Positions 38,101 through 51,722 of a stretch of DNA of 64,000 nucleotides are shown here, one piece after another. The notes below the pieces were generated by a model. The model was given only the letters and a program-made list of their open reading frames with translations, had not been told where the DNA came from and searched no databases. The stretch's first letter is position 1; every line of letters begins with the position of its first letter. Source of the stretch: Stercorarius parasiticus (Eukaryota; Chordata; Aves; Charadriiformes; Stercorariidae). A program made the position numbers and the translations under genes. Location: assembly GCA_013396915.1 (NCBI GenBank), contig VWZL01002220.1:378697-442696 (forward strand), read 5' to 3'.

Positions 38101-41100
38101 ATTGAACTGATTGCTTCCTCCTTTGGTATCTCCTCCTCTGCCCTGCAAATTAAACATGCAGTCGTGTCTTGCTGGAGAGAGTTGATGGATGAAACTGTTT
38201 CATACTGGAAATTATCTCGACGCTGCTAGTGAAGCTCCTTTTGTCCCAAATGGATTCTGCATATGTCTGGTTTTCCCCATACAGAATAAGAAGTAAACAG
38301 AGACTGATAGATATTGGCTTTCCATCATCTGAACTGTCGGCTGCTGTACATTAAGAAGTTATCTATGCCTTTAATTGTGAGGAGGAGAGGGATTTAGAGC
38401 TTGCAGGAGCGTAATTGTTTCACAGTAAATTTACAGATAAGTCCCTCTTCCTTACTGCCCACACACAGTTCCACTGACTTTAACACATTAAATTGTCCCT
38501 TTCCCTTCAAACGTTGGTGCCTAAAGCAAGATCTATTATCCTGAAGCTTTCTTTGTAGCTTAGGCTCTAATGAGATGCCGATATTGCAAACCAATAACCA
38601 AAACGAGGAAATATTAAAATGAAGCATAAGGCTGCCTTTATTACTACCATATTTCTTTACTGCATTAATTTTGAAACATGTTTCTATGTTCTGTCTAGTC
38701 CCAGTCTTAGCGATAAAAGTTTTGATAATTGACAAGTTCCTTTCTCATGTGACACATTCCTAGAGACAAGGTGTAAACGCGTGGGGGAGGGCAAGGCAGG
38801 GGAGGATTTTTATGTTTTAATGTGCCAGAGACTGCAAAATTTGCCTTTCAATTCACTTAATCAGATAAAACAGGCTTGTTTTGATGTCTAAATCTCAAAG
38901 TTTGGTGAATTGCTTATTCCTCCTTATGGGTGGGTTTTAATTCAAGTGAGCAAATAGCTTAAGAATATCAGGTGAATTGTCCTGTGATTCAATAAATATC
39001 AGCAGTTCCCCAGGACTGTCTTTGTTTCTTTTGAGCTCCAGCAATCTTGTGTTGTTCGTGTGCTGATGATACAAGAATATGTGTCTATTTAGGAAAAAGT
39101 ACTTGTGTAAATGAGCTAACGAATAGTCGCAGTTGCTTGTATTCCCCAGCCTGCCTAAGAAGACAAGTGATTTTGCTCATTGATGTTATTAATAAAAGAG
39201 GAATGCACTCCAGAATAATGCCTCTTTTTATCCATCCTCCTTCCCCAACTGCAATTTACACTACAATAACATTTCTCACAGGTGTAATATAAAGTGTTTT
39301 CTCATTTAGGGTGAGTCTAATTGCATTCTTTGAATCAGTGAGTGATGTGAGGGAATCATTATATAAAAGAGACAAACTCTGCTTGCACTGGCCCTGGGTA
39401 GGACATGCTTTTCCTGTCCTACCTCTCTGAACAAGACGAACAAGTCACGTCATACCGGTCACATCCTCAGACATTTCATGTGACAAGAGTGACCAGGTCA
39501 GAGGACACAGAGATGTGGATGGAACTGTAGCTCATCTCCAGGTGGGCTTCCAGCTTGCAAGACCCTATAAGCCTGGGTATCACCAATGAAAGCTGGTAGT
39601 TTCTGAGTGAGCTAATGCCTCCTCTATATCTTTTGTCACACAAAGCAGCCAATTATCCCAGTGTCAAGGGTATTTGGCATTTTTATAGAGAGATACATGA
39701 CTGTAGATAGTTTATTTTTGCCTTGACTTCCATTTGTTATTCCTACTGTCCTCTTTCTTTCCATTCATTTCATGAAAACAAATCTCTTAACACATACAAA
39801 GAGGCATACTGAAAAATAAAATGTCAGATAAATTATAGGAATAAAACATTTTGACATTGTGCAACTTCTTTTAAAACGAGAGGGTGCAGTAATAGCATTC
39901 GCCTTGGTATTTCCTCCAACAAAGAGACAATCTACTTTCACAGGACAGGATAATGTTAAAGGAATATTTAATAATTTGTGGGATTTTTTGTGCTTAACAT
40001 CTGTCTTTCCATTTTAATTGAGTTAATAGAATTCTCCTTTATGTTATGTGTGTATTTCAATAACCATTTAGTGCTAAAATTTTCAGGTAGAGCTTCAAAT
40101 AGCTCAGAGTAGCATTTTGTGTGCTGAACAATGATGAACAGAAAAGACAATTCTCTTTCTTCCCCCTTCCTATTTTTCTACAATGATGAAGTGGAGAGTA
40201 TACTGTTACAAAACCAGCGAAAATGATGAAGTGAGGATGTGATCCCAGTATTCTTTATGAATGATGCAATCATATAACTCAATGAATGTACAAACCTAAG
40301 TAGAAAAATGAGAAGACTTTGACAATAGAATCTGAGATTGACTTGACTCCATGTTCACTGGCCTTTTTGTGGCAATTTTTGTGTGCTTAAGCAAGTATTC
40401 ATAATGACACTATATTTTAAAGAGAACAGTTCTCATATTATTCTGTGGGTACTTGGCTACAGGGAACAGAAATATATCTACATAGTGAGAAAACAGGCAA
40501 ATGGAGGTTCAATAAAACATTAAGTGATTACGCTAATGACAACCACAAAATAAGGTGGTGGAAAAAGAAGGGAACTGACCACTGACATTGTTCAACAACC
40601 CATAACAGTATAATATTAATCTTGAAACACTGACTTGTGGACTAGCCAGTAAATTGCATAAATTACTTAAGGACCTTTAACATTAAAGGGTTTAATGATT
40701 TATGGCATTTGCAATATGCAGCATGTCACATCCTATTGCAATACTCAATATATTATGTGTAACCATCTATCCAGGCTGTTGTTGCTAAATTTTCCTAGCT
40801 CCTGGTTGGCATGTGAGAGAATAAAATTCCCTCTCCTCATATAATGCAAGGAAACGAAGATTTAAAACTACATGGAACCCGTTTGTTATTTTGATGTTGA
40901 AATTTCTCCTCTAAGAATCTATCTAGAACCAAGAGCTTTCCCAGTCAGGCTCTTGGTTATAACTGGTTGTCACGAAGCTGACAAACAAAAAAGCAGATGA
41001 TAGTTTCTGATAGTTATTAACTTCATTCACTTAGCTTATCATTAACTCAGTGTAATAGCTTTTCAGTTTTATTGAACGCTGCCAAGTTAGTTAATTGAGC

Positions 41101-42768
41101 AAAAAGCCTTTGAGAAGAAATCCAGTCTTCTAAGAATTTGGAGAGTTTTGGGCATTTCAATTACTTTATTTGCTGATGCTTAATTTGTTTGTATCGATGT
41201 TTGTAATATTACTGTACCTTGATTCTTGCTGGTGATCTCATAATGTTTATAAGCAGATCAAAGAAAATCTTCAGATTCTTTGATATTTTCCTCATGGGTA
41301 AATGAAATCTGAACTGATGAAGCTGGGTGTTTACTGAAGTGGTATGTAACTATGGAGCTTCTTGCCTCCAAGACTTTGGTTTAAATCTAGTTTTAACCTA
41401 CAGTAATTAAAAAATTAGCTGATGCTAGGAGAGCTATGTTATTTATGTTGGTGATCACAGTAGGAGGAACATTTTAAAAAAAGATATACTCACCTTTTCA
41501 GTTCAGTGTGGGTTTTTATATGTACTTGTGTCAAACAGTCCCTCTTTTTAATTTTGGGTGTAGATATTAGGGGTCTGACTGATGTTGTGTATGCGTTACA
41601 GCACATGTGTGTGGATACGTATGTGTGAGTGGATATGCACATTCACACTCAGAAAATTAATTTTGCATCTTCTGGGATGGATGCAGTGCAAGAAAGGATT
41701 TTTGTATCAACTTACAGTAACTTTCTACAATAAAAATACAGAAAAGTTATTGGAGCAGAAACAACTGGGGATGAGTTTTGCAACATGCTGAAAAACTTTA
41801 CTGTGATACATAGGACTGGCAGTCTGCTTAGAGTTGTGCATGTCTGGTCAGAGTTTGCTGAGCTGGAAATTGCATTTTGCAGGATGAAGGAAATCCCGGT
41901 GAGATTTTGCCAACAAAGATTTGATTCTTATACAAATGGATAATATATACTCTGAAGTCTTTGTCTGCTGAACATTTTTAGAGCGATAATCTTCTTGCAA
42001 CATAAATCAACATAGTCCCGTTGTGTCAGAAGATAGTACTGATTAACCACTGGAAAAGGCAAAGGATATGGAAGTATTTGACCCGGAGAGCTATTTTTCC
42101 TCATTTCAATAATTGTGGGAAGAAAAACAAAGGGAAAAATATGATGGTTACTGAAACTTGAAAAGACTTTAAATGACATATGAGTATGATGGGATATAAA
42201 CATCCTGAAAGGTAACTAGAAATTAAGGCAGTTAAGATTTATGTGTTAGGACCCAAGAAATTTCTTGTTAACTTTCTTTATGAGTTGTTGCTACACCCTC
42301 CTTAGCTCACAGCTGTAAAATACCTCCAAGTTTCTCAAAAAGAGATATTTTTCACATCCTTCGCAATCCCATTTGTTCTTTCCAGCTTGGATTCAGATCT
42401 ACAAAGAAGGCAGAAAAAGGATTCTTTGAAAATATCCTCTTTTTCTATGTCTTCCTGCTTCTGAATCTGCCACAGTCACTGGGCACAGGTACTCTCACCA
42501 TCAGCAAAGACGGAGGAAGAAATCAGCCAGGGCTTGCTTTCATGCATTATTCCCTTTTGACCCTTGGCTGGATTGTCTACACCTCGAACAAGGGGAAAAC
42601 TTCAAAGGGGAAAGCACCTGCTCTTGGTGGATGCCCACTGCCCAGTCTGCCCACACTGGCCTCAAGAAGCAAAGCGTAGGATGTACATTTTCCCTTCTCC
42701 ACCACTCCATCACTGCCAGCAGCACCAGGGACCACAGAGTAACCCTCCCTCCCACCTTGGCCTCAGGA
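35103..42768. other. gene-poor intergenic DNA
   Basis: No exon, RNA gene or repeat family that I can identify over 7.6 kb. It contains a tandem duplication with a hairpin at 37700-37746 and a homeobox-motif-like AT-rich stretch around 38830-39000, both noted separately. All open frames are short. Confidence 0.4.
37700..37746. repeat. 20-bp tandem duplication ending in an 8-bp-arm hairpin
   Basis: Two near-identical units, AACTGGGTTTAGAGGTACT (37700-37718) and AAACTGGATTTAGAGGTACT (37719-37738). The second ends in AGAGGTAC (37730-37737), which is mirrored after one base by GTACCTCT (37739-37746). Confidence 0.85.
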
Positions 42769-42839
42769 GATAGATATATATATAGAGAGAGAGACGCACA
42801 CACACACACATGTGTAGATATATATTTATATGCATATAT
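42769..42839. repeat. compound TA/GA/CA microsatellite
   Basis: (TA)n, then (GA)n, then (CA)n, then a TGTG/TA tract, in about 70 bp. It is read through by two spurious plus-strand open frames of 169 and 102 codons. Confidence 0.9.
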
Positions 42840-45800
42840 TTGGGCTGTCTGGCAGAGAAGTTCCCCTTCTCAGGTCAGGCTGGGCCCCCCACTCCCAGTG
42901 CCACACCTGGTCCTTTTGCTAACCCGCCTCTGTCACCAATCAGCTCAAAACCCTCCATCCATGACACAAAAAGCAGGAGGCAGAGTTGGTCTTCTACAGA
43001 TTTTATGGAGAAACTATGGGGGGGTTTATTCTTTTATTATTTTTTTTTTCTGCTTTTCTCTTATGTCCCAGAGAAAGGCCTCATCTTCTCCCTCCATTCC
43101 AGAGTTCTTTGTTCATAAGCAGAAGAAAACGTTGATCTAAACGTACCAACAGACATGCTTCTATATTTATTTCAGCTTTAAGAAGAAAAAGCAATGCCTG
43201 ATCAAGGCTCTCACTTCAGTTAAACAGAGATTTTTCACTCACTTTTAAAACTGTGAGATCAGACAAAACAGCTCCATCATAAAAAAATAAGGTACAGAAA
43301 GTGTATTTGTAAAAATGAGGTGCTAGTGCTAGAAAGCAAGCAAGCAACTTTTTTTCCTCAAAGGAAAGAGAAAAAGAAAAGCTTAAAAGTCATTCACTAT
43401 ACTGGAAGGGCTTCACAATAACATCCTGGTACAAGATGTGCCATTTGATGAAATGTATTTAAGCAAATTTCAGATTATTTCTTATTTGCAAATGGAAGAT
43501 TTGACTTTGGCTTTCTATTCAGATACATCTTTAACATACAGAATCAGAGTAGCGACATGAGGAAAAAAGTTTGAGAAGGTTTAATGTGGTACTAAACAAG
43601 AGCTTCATATTGAACACTGACAGATTTAGCTGATGTTTTTTGTCACACTGATTACCTTTTATCTTCTGTGCATGTTGTGAATGAGATGGATTTATTCAGT
43701 GGTTCACTTCATGTAATGAGAGCACTGTTCTTCTATGCTATATGGCTTTTAAGTGGATCAATACTCAATGAAATTACTTTTGTAATATTACTTTAAATGT
43801 GCTGATTTATGAATAATACCTGCTTCAATTTCCTCTATGTATTTATAGACATAAATATACTTCCATCAATAATGTTTGAGAAATGCAAATAATCTCCTTC
43901 TACTTATCTTGGTTCCACCTTTAATTTTGTTCAGATAATTTTAGTGTGGTTTTATTTATTCTATTAATTTTAAAAAATCAGTATTTATAGTCTTTTTGAG
44001 TTAGCTCAGTCTGGGCTTGGACTATTGGCAAAACAGTGTAAAATGGTTTAGAAAGTTATTTTATTAGCTTCTAGTGACAATATTTCTTCATCACAGAACA
44101 CTTTTTGTTTGTATCGCTCTTGCATCTTATAATCTGCAAAATAAATTTGAAGTATTAGGACCAGATGCTGGGATGCCCATGTGCAGATCTTTCCTCATGT
44201 AGAGCAACTCACTTGGAGAGAAAGGTTCTGTTAACGCTGAAATTATTTTGGTGCACATTAAGGTCAGGTTTGGTCTCTGCGAACTCTCAAGACCTGGCAA
44301 TGCCACATGCAGTTAGCATTAGCCAACTGATGTCCCTGAAGGTGGAGGACAGACACCTTTGGGGAGCGGTAAGGTCCACCCGCAGCTTCGGCTCTGAGCA
44401 CAGCTGTTTCTGTCTCCTTCCATTAGCTGGAAAGGGAACAGGCCAATATCTAGATCTCTAACCTTTAGAAAGCTGGTGTTAGGTGAAAGGAATTGCAACC
44501 TCAGTGGCTTCAGGCTTCACTGCAGCCCTTGTTCCACTGGGGTACGGGTATGGCCAGCAGTGTGATGGTACCTCACAGCAGCAGCTGCCAAGGTGCTGAC
44601 CTGAGCGTCTGGATGGAGGGGGCAGGTGGTCATCAGTGAGGGTGGCTCACTGCTGTGCACCGCCACTACCGTGGGTGCCCAAACTCTTCTGACACCAGCC
44701 CCTGTGCCAAGGTAATAAAGCGTGGGAGGACATGGACCTCCAGCATGCACTGCTGGCAGCGTGTGTCCAGACTGCGTCTTCCTGGCTGAGCATGGCGCTG
44801 ATGTGATGTCAAAAAGTGGGCTTGGGGTGAACATGGCAAGTGAGTGAAGAGATGCAGCTGGGTCACAGTTAGTGGTGCTGCGGAGAAAGCTGTGGAAATG
44901 GATTATGTATCAGTATGAATGAACATAACCGGTGGGTAGGGAAGGAAAGGACAGTGACACATTTTTTCCTGCACACAGGCAAGGCCTGATGGAGAACCAG
45001 GAACTGCTGTTATCAGCACCCAAGCTACCTTCAAAGACAACTCAGCAAATTAAGTTTGAAATGCCCTGCTATAATATTTTCCCAGTGCCTCTCGCTCCCA
45101 GAGAACACATTAGGACCAAAGTTCGTTTTCTCACACTGAAAAATCCTGACACATATGGTATAAAGTACTGCTCACTAGGATTTCACTAAATAAGAATTCA
45201 CTGTCGGAGCTGAAATTATTATTCAAGAGTTGTGCTCTCATGAAAAGGCTTTTTTCTCATCTTTAAATCTTCTTTTATTGCTGTGGTTTTCATTCAGTTT
45301 GTTATAACGAAATTACTTGAGTTGTCTCAATAAAAGTTTAAGCAGTATTTATGCTGCAACTAAAAGGATGCACAAGAACAAATAATTCCGGAGGTAGATA
45401 TCAAGTGTATGCAAACGCTACAGAATCATCTCTTTTGAAGTAATTTTGAAAATACACTTAAAATGATACAGTGAGACATAAGTCTTATAAATGAAACAGG
45501 TAAAATGAATTTTAAATATGCAGAATGAACTTCTTAATTTATGCTTCTTTGTGAATGTTTACTAATAAGACATGTTAAAACAGAATGAGTAATATTTACA
45601 AACAACTAGCTTGCTCTCCTCTTACCACTTCTGGCATTTCTGCAATGGAGACAAATTTCTGAAAAATTATTACTGTTTTGTGATGAGTTGTTTTGGGCTG
45701 AATTCAGGCATGAGATAAATGGTACTTTTAAGTTGTTAAAATCACAAGCCTGTATAACTCTTGTGAGGGTTCTGGTCCTGGGTTGAATTAAAAAATTATA

Positions 45801-48699
45801 ATCCCTGTTTCACTCCAATAAAAAATGTGAGATGTCACATTCAGCAAAGCTCCTAATGGTAATGTATGGCATCTGTTTTCTAATACTAAAATGGTTGTGA
45901 TAAAATATAAACCATGTTCAGGAAAAAGAATGGCATGTAAGAAATACTAATGTTCCTTACCCTGTCTTCAAGATGGACAGTTTTTCTGGAGTCAGTGCAG
46001 GAAGCCCTAAATGGTGACACAGTGAAAGGGAAGATCTCAACCAAGTATATAGAGGGGAAAAGTGGCTGCTCTGTGCACTTGGTCGTAGCATGGAGAGCAG
46101 GATGGGCATCTCTGTGTGGGCTCATGTACCTTACCATGGCCCCGTGGAGAAATCTTGGCCAACGTTACAGCTAGTGATGTAGTCCCCAAAATAAGTTCAT
46201 ACATGCTGTTCACTATAGCTCTGAGGAGATGATCAAGGCTCCCCGCTGAGGAGGAAAATCTTCACACAAACACAGAGTAATTCAGCCCAGGCAAAGTCTG
46301 AGTACCAGATATTTTTCAGTGATTTAGAGGCCCAGGTTTCACTGGTAATAGACAAAGAAGGGACATTACCAGTTTTTATTGCTTGATAGAGCTTAACTTA
46401 TTTGGCTTAGCCCAACATGTAGCACAAACCATAACGTCTTACCAAATATGCTATGTTAAAGCCTGGAGACTTTTGTTGTACTGAAGCATGACAGTTCTCG
46501 TGAAATTAAACTGTGTACCAGGCAGAAAATAGAAGAAACCAGAAGTGTCAGGGGTGCACAGGCCAGTGTAATAGCAAAGAAGTTGGTACCTGTGCCGAGC
46601 AGCACTCTCCCTCCTTCCCTTTGCGCCTGCTCTCCAGGTGAGTAAGGAGTCATCCAGCGTCTTTCTGCACTAAAAGCACTTTTGATTTCTGGACCAGGTT
46701 CCACCTGGAAATAGATGGTCATGCACAGCACCTACACAGAGCACACGGTGCAGGCTTTCTGGCCATCCCTGCTGTAGTCCCTGTCTTCAGAGAGCATTCA
46801 GAGGCCACACCAAACCAATTCTTGATCTACAAGTGGTTCATGAGCAATGGATGTGTTACCACCAGCCTGAATAAATCTCTCCAGCTGTGGTAGATACATA
46901 GCTTGCCCCAAGACATTGCTTGAATGTTCCCAAAAAAGAGAACACCCTCCATCCCCGTCTGTTGTGTCTCTGTGGCCTTGGTCATTTCTGTGACATTGGC
47001 TGTGCTGCCCGCATGGCCTGCTGCCCTGTGTGCCATCCCCGTCCCTGCACCAGGTGACAATTCAGACAGCTCTGTGTCTTTGTGAGTAAGGTGAACTTCA
47101 TTGTCAGGTATGAATATCTTCCTCACAAAAAAAGGATACAGAGCCAGGAGTTTAATCTCCTTAAATTAGGACAGGTGTAGGTGATCTGTTAGGTGCTACC
47201 AGGAGGTGAACAAATTAAAATGTAAGAGCCATGGCCATGTCAGACTTTGTAGTCTAATTTTTGCCTTGAGCCAACATGTGAGCAATAATTATACTCTCTG
47301 GTGAGCTGCTCTATGGACACAAGTAATTACAATCCCCGATACACAAAAATGTGTATCTCTCATTATAATGAAGCACAGAAGTAAACAAAAATAAAAGGAC
47401 TAGAACTGAATGTTCCGAATGTCATTTATATGCTTGGCTTTATACAGTCAGCTCAAGTTTTACATAACGAGGAAGTCTGCATGTGGAAATTTGGTCTTAT
47501 AAGTGGAGTTTGTGTGAAGAATAGCCATTAGAGATATTTGTCCAATACTTGAAAAGAAAATGGTTATTCACTTCAAATATTTCATTAGGTAGTAAGGAAA
47601 GTGAGAAGTTGCAGAGATACAAAGCTTCTAAAGTTAAAATACAATTCTGTGCTGGCATTTCTGTGGTAACGAGCTCAGTAACATTAAATAATCAATATTC
47701 TAGACATATTTCTTGAAAATCCTAAAGTACTTACCAAAAAGTAAGTACAAAATTATAAAATTCTTGTGACTAAATGTAGTTAGTTACTGTAAACTCCTCT
47801 TAGAGTCAGTGCAGATCTAGGGAGCAACTCAGTTCATCGTGGAGCACATGTCTTAAATATACTGTAGATATGTGTATTTAATCAAAAGAATCTACCCTAG
47901 CAACATAAAACTTTTAGACTTAGAAATCCAATCTCCATGTCTTCAGCTTTCATTAAAATAAATCCAGTATCAAAATTTCTAGGTATCCACAAAATGTATA
48001 AAGCTTACCAAGCAAAAGGCTGCAGTGGAAACCTGGGGTGGCCACCAAACTGTGAAGACAGATTTGGAGATCAGTCAGTTTGGTTAAGTCTGATTTTTCT
48101 GTTTTTGTAGGGAAATTGACTACCTGGCTACATAACTTCACATAATTTCCAGTATTTCCACATTTTCTTACCTGAAAGAACGTGGCACTGAAACATGTAC
48201 ATGGTAGAAATCCTGGTTCCACTGAAGCTAAAGGGCACGTTTCCTTGATTTCAGAAATGCCAGGATTTCACCCAGGGACGAAGATGGTTGTGCCATGTCA
48301 CCACAGATCTGAACCGGGACTGAAGATAATCCCCCAAACCTTAAAACAAAACCAAACAACCCCCCCTTGTCTGGCGGGTGCCTCATTCCACGTTCCATCA
48401 AGGCATCTGCAGGCAACTCTGTCGCAGGGAACAGGGTGTCTTGTGCTTGAAATGTGAACAAAGGAACGAGTACTGGAGTTCAGCGATGACTCACATCTGG
48501 CAGCGCATATTCCTGTCACTTCTGAGCAGCACTGCCCTGCGCTGCTCCACGGAAACATTTTAAATGATGTGGGAGATATTTTATACGGAGAAGAAAAGCA
48601 CTCTGTACGTGACTCACGAAGATCTCGTTATTATTTTATCCCTTATTCAAATTACTCATTAGATCAAGATTATATTAATACTCATAATTAATTTGGCCT
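42840..48699. other. gene-poor intergenic DNA
   Basis: A GC-richer patch at about 44.1-44.9 kb has open frames of about 100 codons on both strands, none recognisable. The rest is AT-rich. No repeat family is identified, and I see no splice-flanked block resembling a known exon. Confidence 0.35.
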
Positions 48700-48785
48700 T
48701 ACATAACGCTTTTAATCCAAGTATCTCACAACACTTCTTGAGCATTATCTAATTAAGCTAGTCACAATATCTCTGTGAGGTAGTC
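48700..48785. repeat. ancient amniote interspersed repeat, first part
   Basis: 'cataacgcttttaatccaag', 'tatctcacaacacttcttga', 'attaagctagtcacaatatc' and 'tctgtgaggtag' match, with gaps and substitutions, a widespread old repeat core that I recall as 'tagcgcctttcatccaaggatctcaaagcgctttacaaa...attaatcctcacaacacccctgtgaggtag'. I do not assign a family name. The high divergence suggests an insertion older than birds. Confidence 0.6.
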
Positions 48786-49265
48786 AAGGAATCTGTGTGG
48801 CTTGTTTCATCTACCGCCAAGAAGCAGTCACCTCTGGGGTCAAGTAAGGCGGCTGTTCAATAATGCATAGCGCCACATTTTAGGAGAGGAAGTGAGAAAT
48901 AGCATCCCTAATTGGAACTACAGGAGGATTAACGGAGAAAAAGGTAATTATCTGTAATTTCAGATTTAAAGGTGTTAACTCGTCTTTTCGTCTGAAGATT
49001 GTCAAAGGCTCTTTAATGTTCAATTGTTTTTTTAGCTCATGGTACAGAAGTCTCAGAAAATATCACGGGTCCCCTGGTACCCTCTGGTCAGAGTCTGAGA
49101 GGAGTCCCTTACCATATCATGATTTCATGACCTATTTTACTTTCAAATTCTGTATCTACACGTATCATTTACTTGCCCAAAGTAAATACCTAGTGTGATT
49201 TTCAGATCAAAACCCATAAGCAACTGCCAGTATTTAACATTTCTCCCTGTAAGGCTTATTTCAAG
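48786..49265. other. sequence between the two ancient repeat parts
   Basis: No gene is seen. The first 70 bases might still be repeat-derived ('agcagtcacctctggggtca'), but I cannot align them. The remainder is AT-rich and unique-looking. Confidence 0.35.
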
Positions 49266-49355
49266 TAGTAGTGTTATCCTCACTGTACAGAAAGAAACTG
49301 AAGCACTGGGAAAATAAATTATCTTCCTCCACATACCGAGAAAGCCAGTGATTAA
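49266..49355. repeat. ancient amniote interspersed repeat, second part
   Basis: 'gtagtgttatcctcactgta', 'cagaaagaaactgaagcact', 'gggaaaataaattatcttcc' and 'gagaaagccagtg' match the continuation of the same old consensus as I recall it ('tattattatccccattttacagatggggaaactgaggcacagagaggttaagtgacttgcccaaggtcacacagcgagtcagtg'). It has the same orientation as the 48700-48785 part and lies about 480 bp from it. Confidence 0.6.
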
Positions 49356-51690
49356 AAGGTCATCAAATCTTATTTTCGAGACTATATTAGTTTGCTAAGC
49401 TCTCACTCATCCTTCTTTCTTCCTGTTAAAATATCCCTAATGTTCAGTCTGTATGACAAACTCTTTCTGTATTTTTTTATATCCTTCAGCTTGAACACAG
49501 AGTCTAAAATATTCTGCCTAATGGGAGAGCTTTCACATATCCATTCTCGTTTGTTCCTCTACGAAAACAAGCTTTAAACAAACAAAAAAAAAGCTACTAA
49601 CCCCACTGATGCAGAAGCTCCCCAAGTGTCTTTTGTACACTTCCCCCCGTGGGGAGATGCAACAGGCACCAGTCACCCAGGCTGTTCAGGGCTTCACGGG
49701 CTGAGGCACACGGGCCATAGGGCTCCGTGTGTCTTCCAGAGGGGGACAAATCACTTCATATGCAATTCCTTCTTCTTGAGAAGGGGTAGGAGGAGCAATC
49801 CATGGAGAGGATAGTCACTGAAAACAGCTCTGAACTTTCCACGCGTTCTTGCAGCCAGATCAGGCTGTGGTGATCTCCTGTAACCTCCTCTGTGGCATGG
49901 AAAGCAGCAGATATCACTAAGGAATTTTTGCATAAGATAAGAACCTGATCTTGATTTAGATGCTGAGAGACAAAGGATGCCCTGTGTCTCTAGGTAAGGT
50001 ATCGGAATGGAAAATTACACTCACCACTGAACAGCAGAGACTTTACTGAATCTCTGGCCACTCAGTCTCAATTATAAGAAGACATGTCCCTTGTAGGTAT
50101 TTATAAATATGTTTGCTGGGACTGGGGAGGAGCCTGAGAAGCCCAGATATTTTCGCCAGGGCCTAGAAAAGACAAGAAGGCTGGAGAATTCACCTTTCTC
50201 CATCCTGCTCATGGTACAGCTATTTTTCAGGCCTTGGCTTTCATGTGCATTTTTTTTTTTTTCAGTTCCTCTGTAACAGAATGTGTATTCTTATGAAGCA
50301 AGAAAATGGAGAAAAATTATTAAGGAACACACTAATGATTCTTGATGATTATTAAATTTTGAGAAAGCACAGCCACTACTGTAGCACCTGGAAGATACAG
50401 CTCTTAAAACACATGGAAAATTACATAAAATCATCTATAAACCCAGTATTTTTACTATCTAGTAATTACATAATCTGCAGTGACTTATACCAACCTCCAT
50501 TTTATGAAAACTGAGAACTCATGTACATTATTATCGTAAAGGAAGGAGACAGCCAACATGACTATTCCCAAGATGAAAAAATCTTTGCAAGATGACCCTT
50601 TAAGTAGAGCTCCGATGCGGATGAAAATTCCAGTTCTTGGATGATTTCATTTCTCCCCAAATTTTGTTTTGATACTTTCAGATACTTTATAAAAGAAACA
50701 TCCCAGAAAAAAATAATCCATCAAAGTTCATTTTTCCAGTTTTCTGATAATAGAATAATTACAACTTTGAAACAAAGTAATTCCTGAAGGGAAAAAATAT
50801 GAAGAAATACTTCAGTCTGCAAAAGCATTGTAACAAGAATTTCTGACATGCTCAATCTATCTCTATGTAATTTGGGTTAAAATTAACACAGCTTCACATT
50901 TCACCAGAGCAGAACACTTGTCAATGCTTTAATAGCTTTTGTTGTGCTCTTTAAGCAACTTCACTCACTTTAAATGAAAAAAATCAAATTCTTTCTTTCA
51001 GGGAGAATTCTTTAAAAAGGAAGTTAAATTCTCTTTCCAATTACACCCAAAAGTATCCACATCTCCTTCACAGTAGATAATAAATTCCAGATGACTGTAT
51101 TAATTGTGTTCATCACAGTGTGCATCGTGAACAGCTGAAGCTTCACAGTCACAGTGGCTGCACTTGTATTTTCTCTGTAGAAAAACGCATGCCCTTTCTC
51201 CTCAAGAGAGAGGAAGAACATCTCTAGAGTCAGATACTAATAGTTGAAAAATGCTGAGTTCATCCCATTGCAGGCCAGGGAACCATACACTGGGCGGGGG
51301 AGGCGGGTGTGTGTGTGAAGATAACTTCAAGGGGCTAAAAGCTAAAGAAGTCAAGGTTGAGCTGTTGTTAGTGATGAGGGATGTGGGCTTCTAGCTGATT
51401 CATCTCACTCCAAATTAGCTATCTAATTACACACCTTCCCTAAGCTAGGGAAAATAATTGTAAATTGGAAATTACTGTTATTCCCTGCTGACACTAAAGG
51501 GAGCCAAAGGTAACTAACTCAATCCTTGATAACTAACTTTGTCTAAATTTTGGTGAGAAGATCCTACCCTAAGTACCTACAGTTACCTTCAAATACTATT
51601 TTTAAACTGCTTATGGACTTTGACAACCATTCCTAAAACCAACAGGAAGCCATCCAGCCTGGGCAAGTGCCAGGGATTACATGCCTAAGG
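49356..51690. other. intergenic, no gene identified
   Basis: AT-rich with a modest GC-rich patch near 49.62-49.9 kb. There is a T12-13 run near 50253, and a short G-rich to TG stretch (GGGCGGGGGAGGCGGG then TGTGTG) lies at 51292-51317. No coding or repeat-family signature. Confidence 0.35.
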
Positions 51691-51722
51691 GCGAATGTCA
51701 CCACTAGAGTGGTGACATTCGC
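51691..51722. repeat. perfect palindrome, two 15-bp arms around a 2-bp centre
   Basis: The left arm GCGAATGTCACCACT (51691-51705) and the right arm (51708-51722) are exact reverse complements, separated only by AG. The flanking bases (G at 51690, A at 51723) do not pair, so the symmetry stops cleanly. It contains two CpG-bearing ends in an otherwise CpG-poor region. Confidence 0.97.

Noticed and set aside
39358..39372. TATATAAAAG, TATA-box-like word
   Set aside because: No gene downstream on either strand; such words are common in AT-rich DNA.
42631..43140. 169-codon plus-strand open frame
   Set aside because: It runs through a TA/GA/CA microsatellite, and its two sides share no recognisable domain.
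44165..44834. GC-richer patch with ~100-codon frames on both strands
   Set aside because: No domain, no consistent strand, no exon borders.
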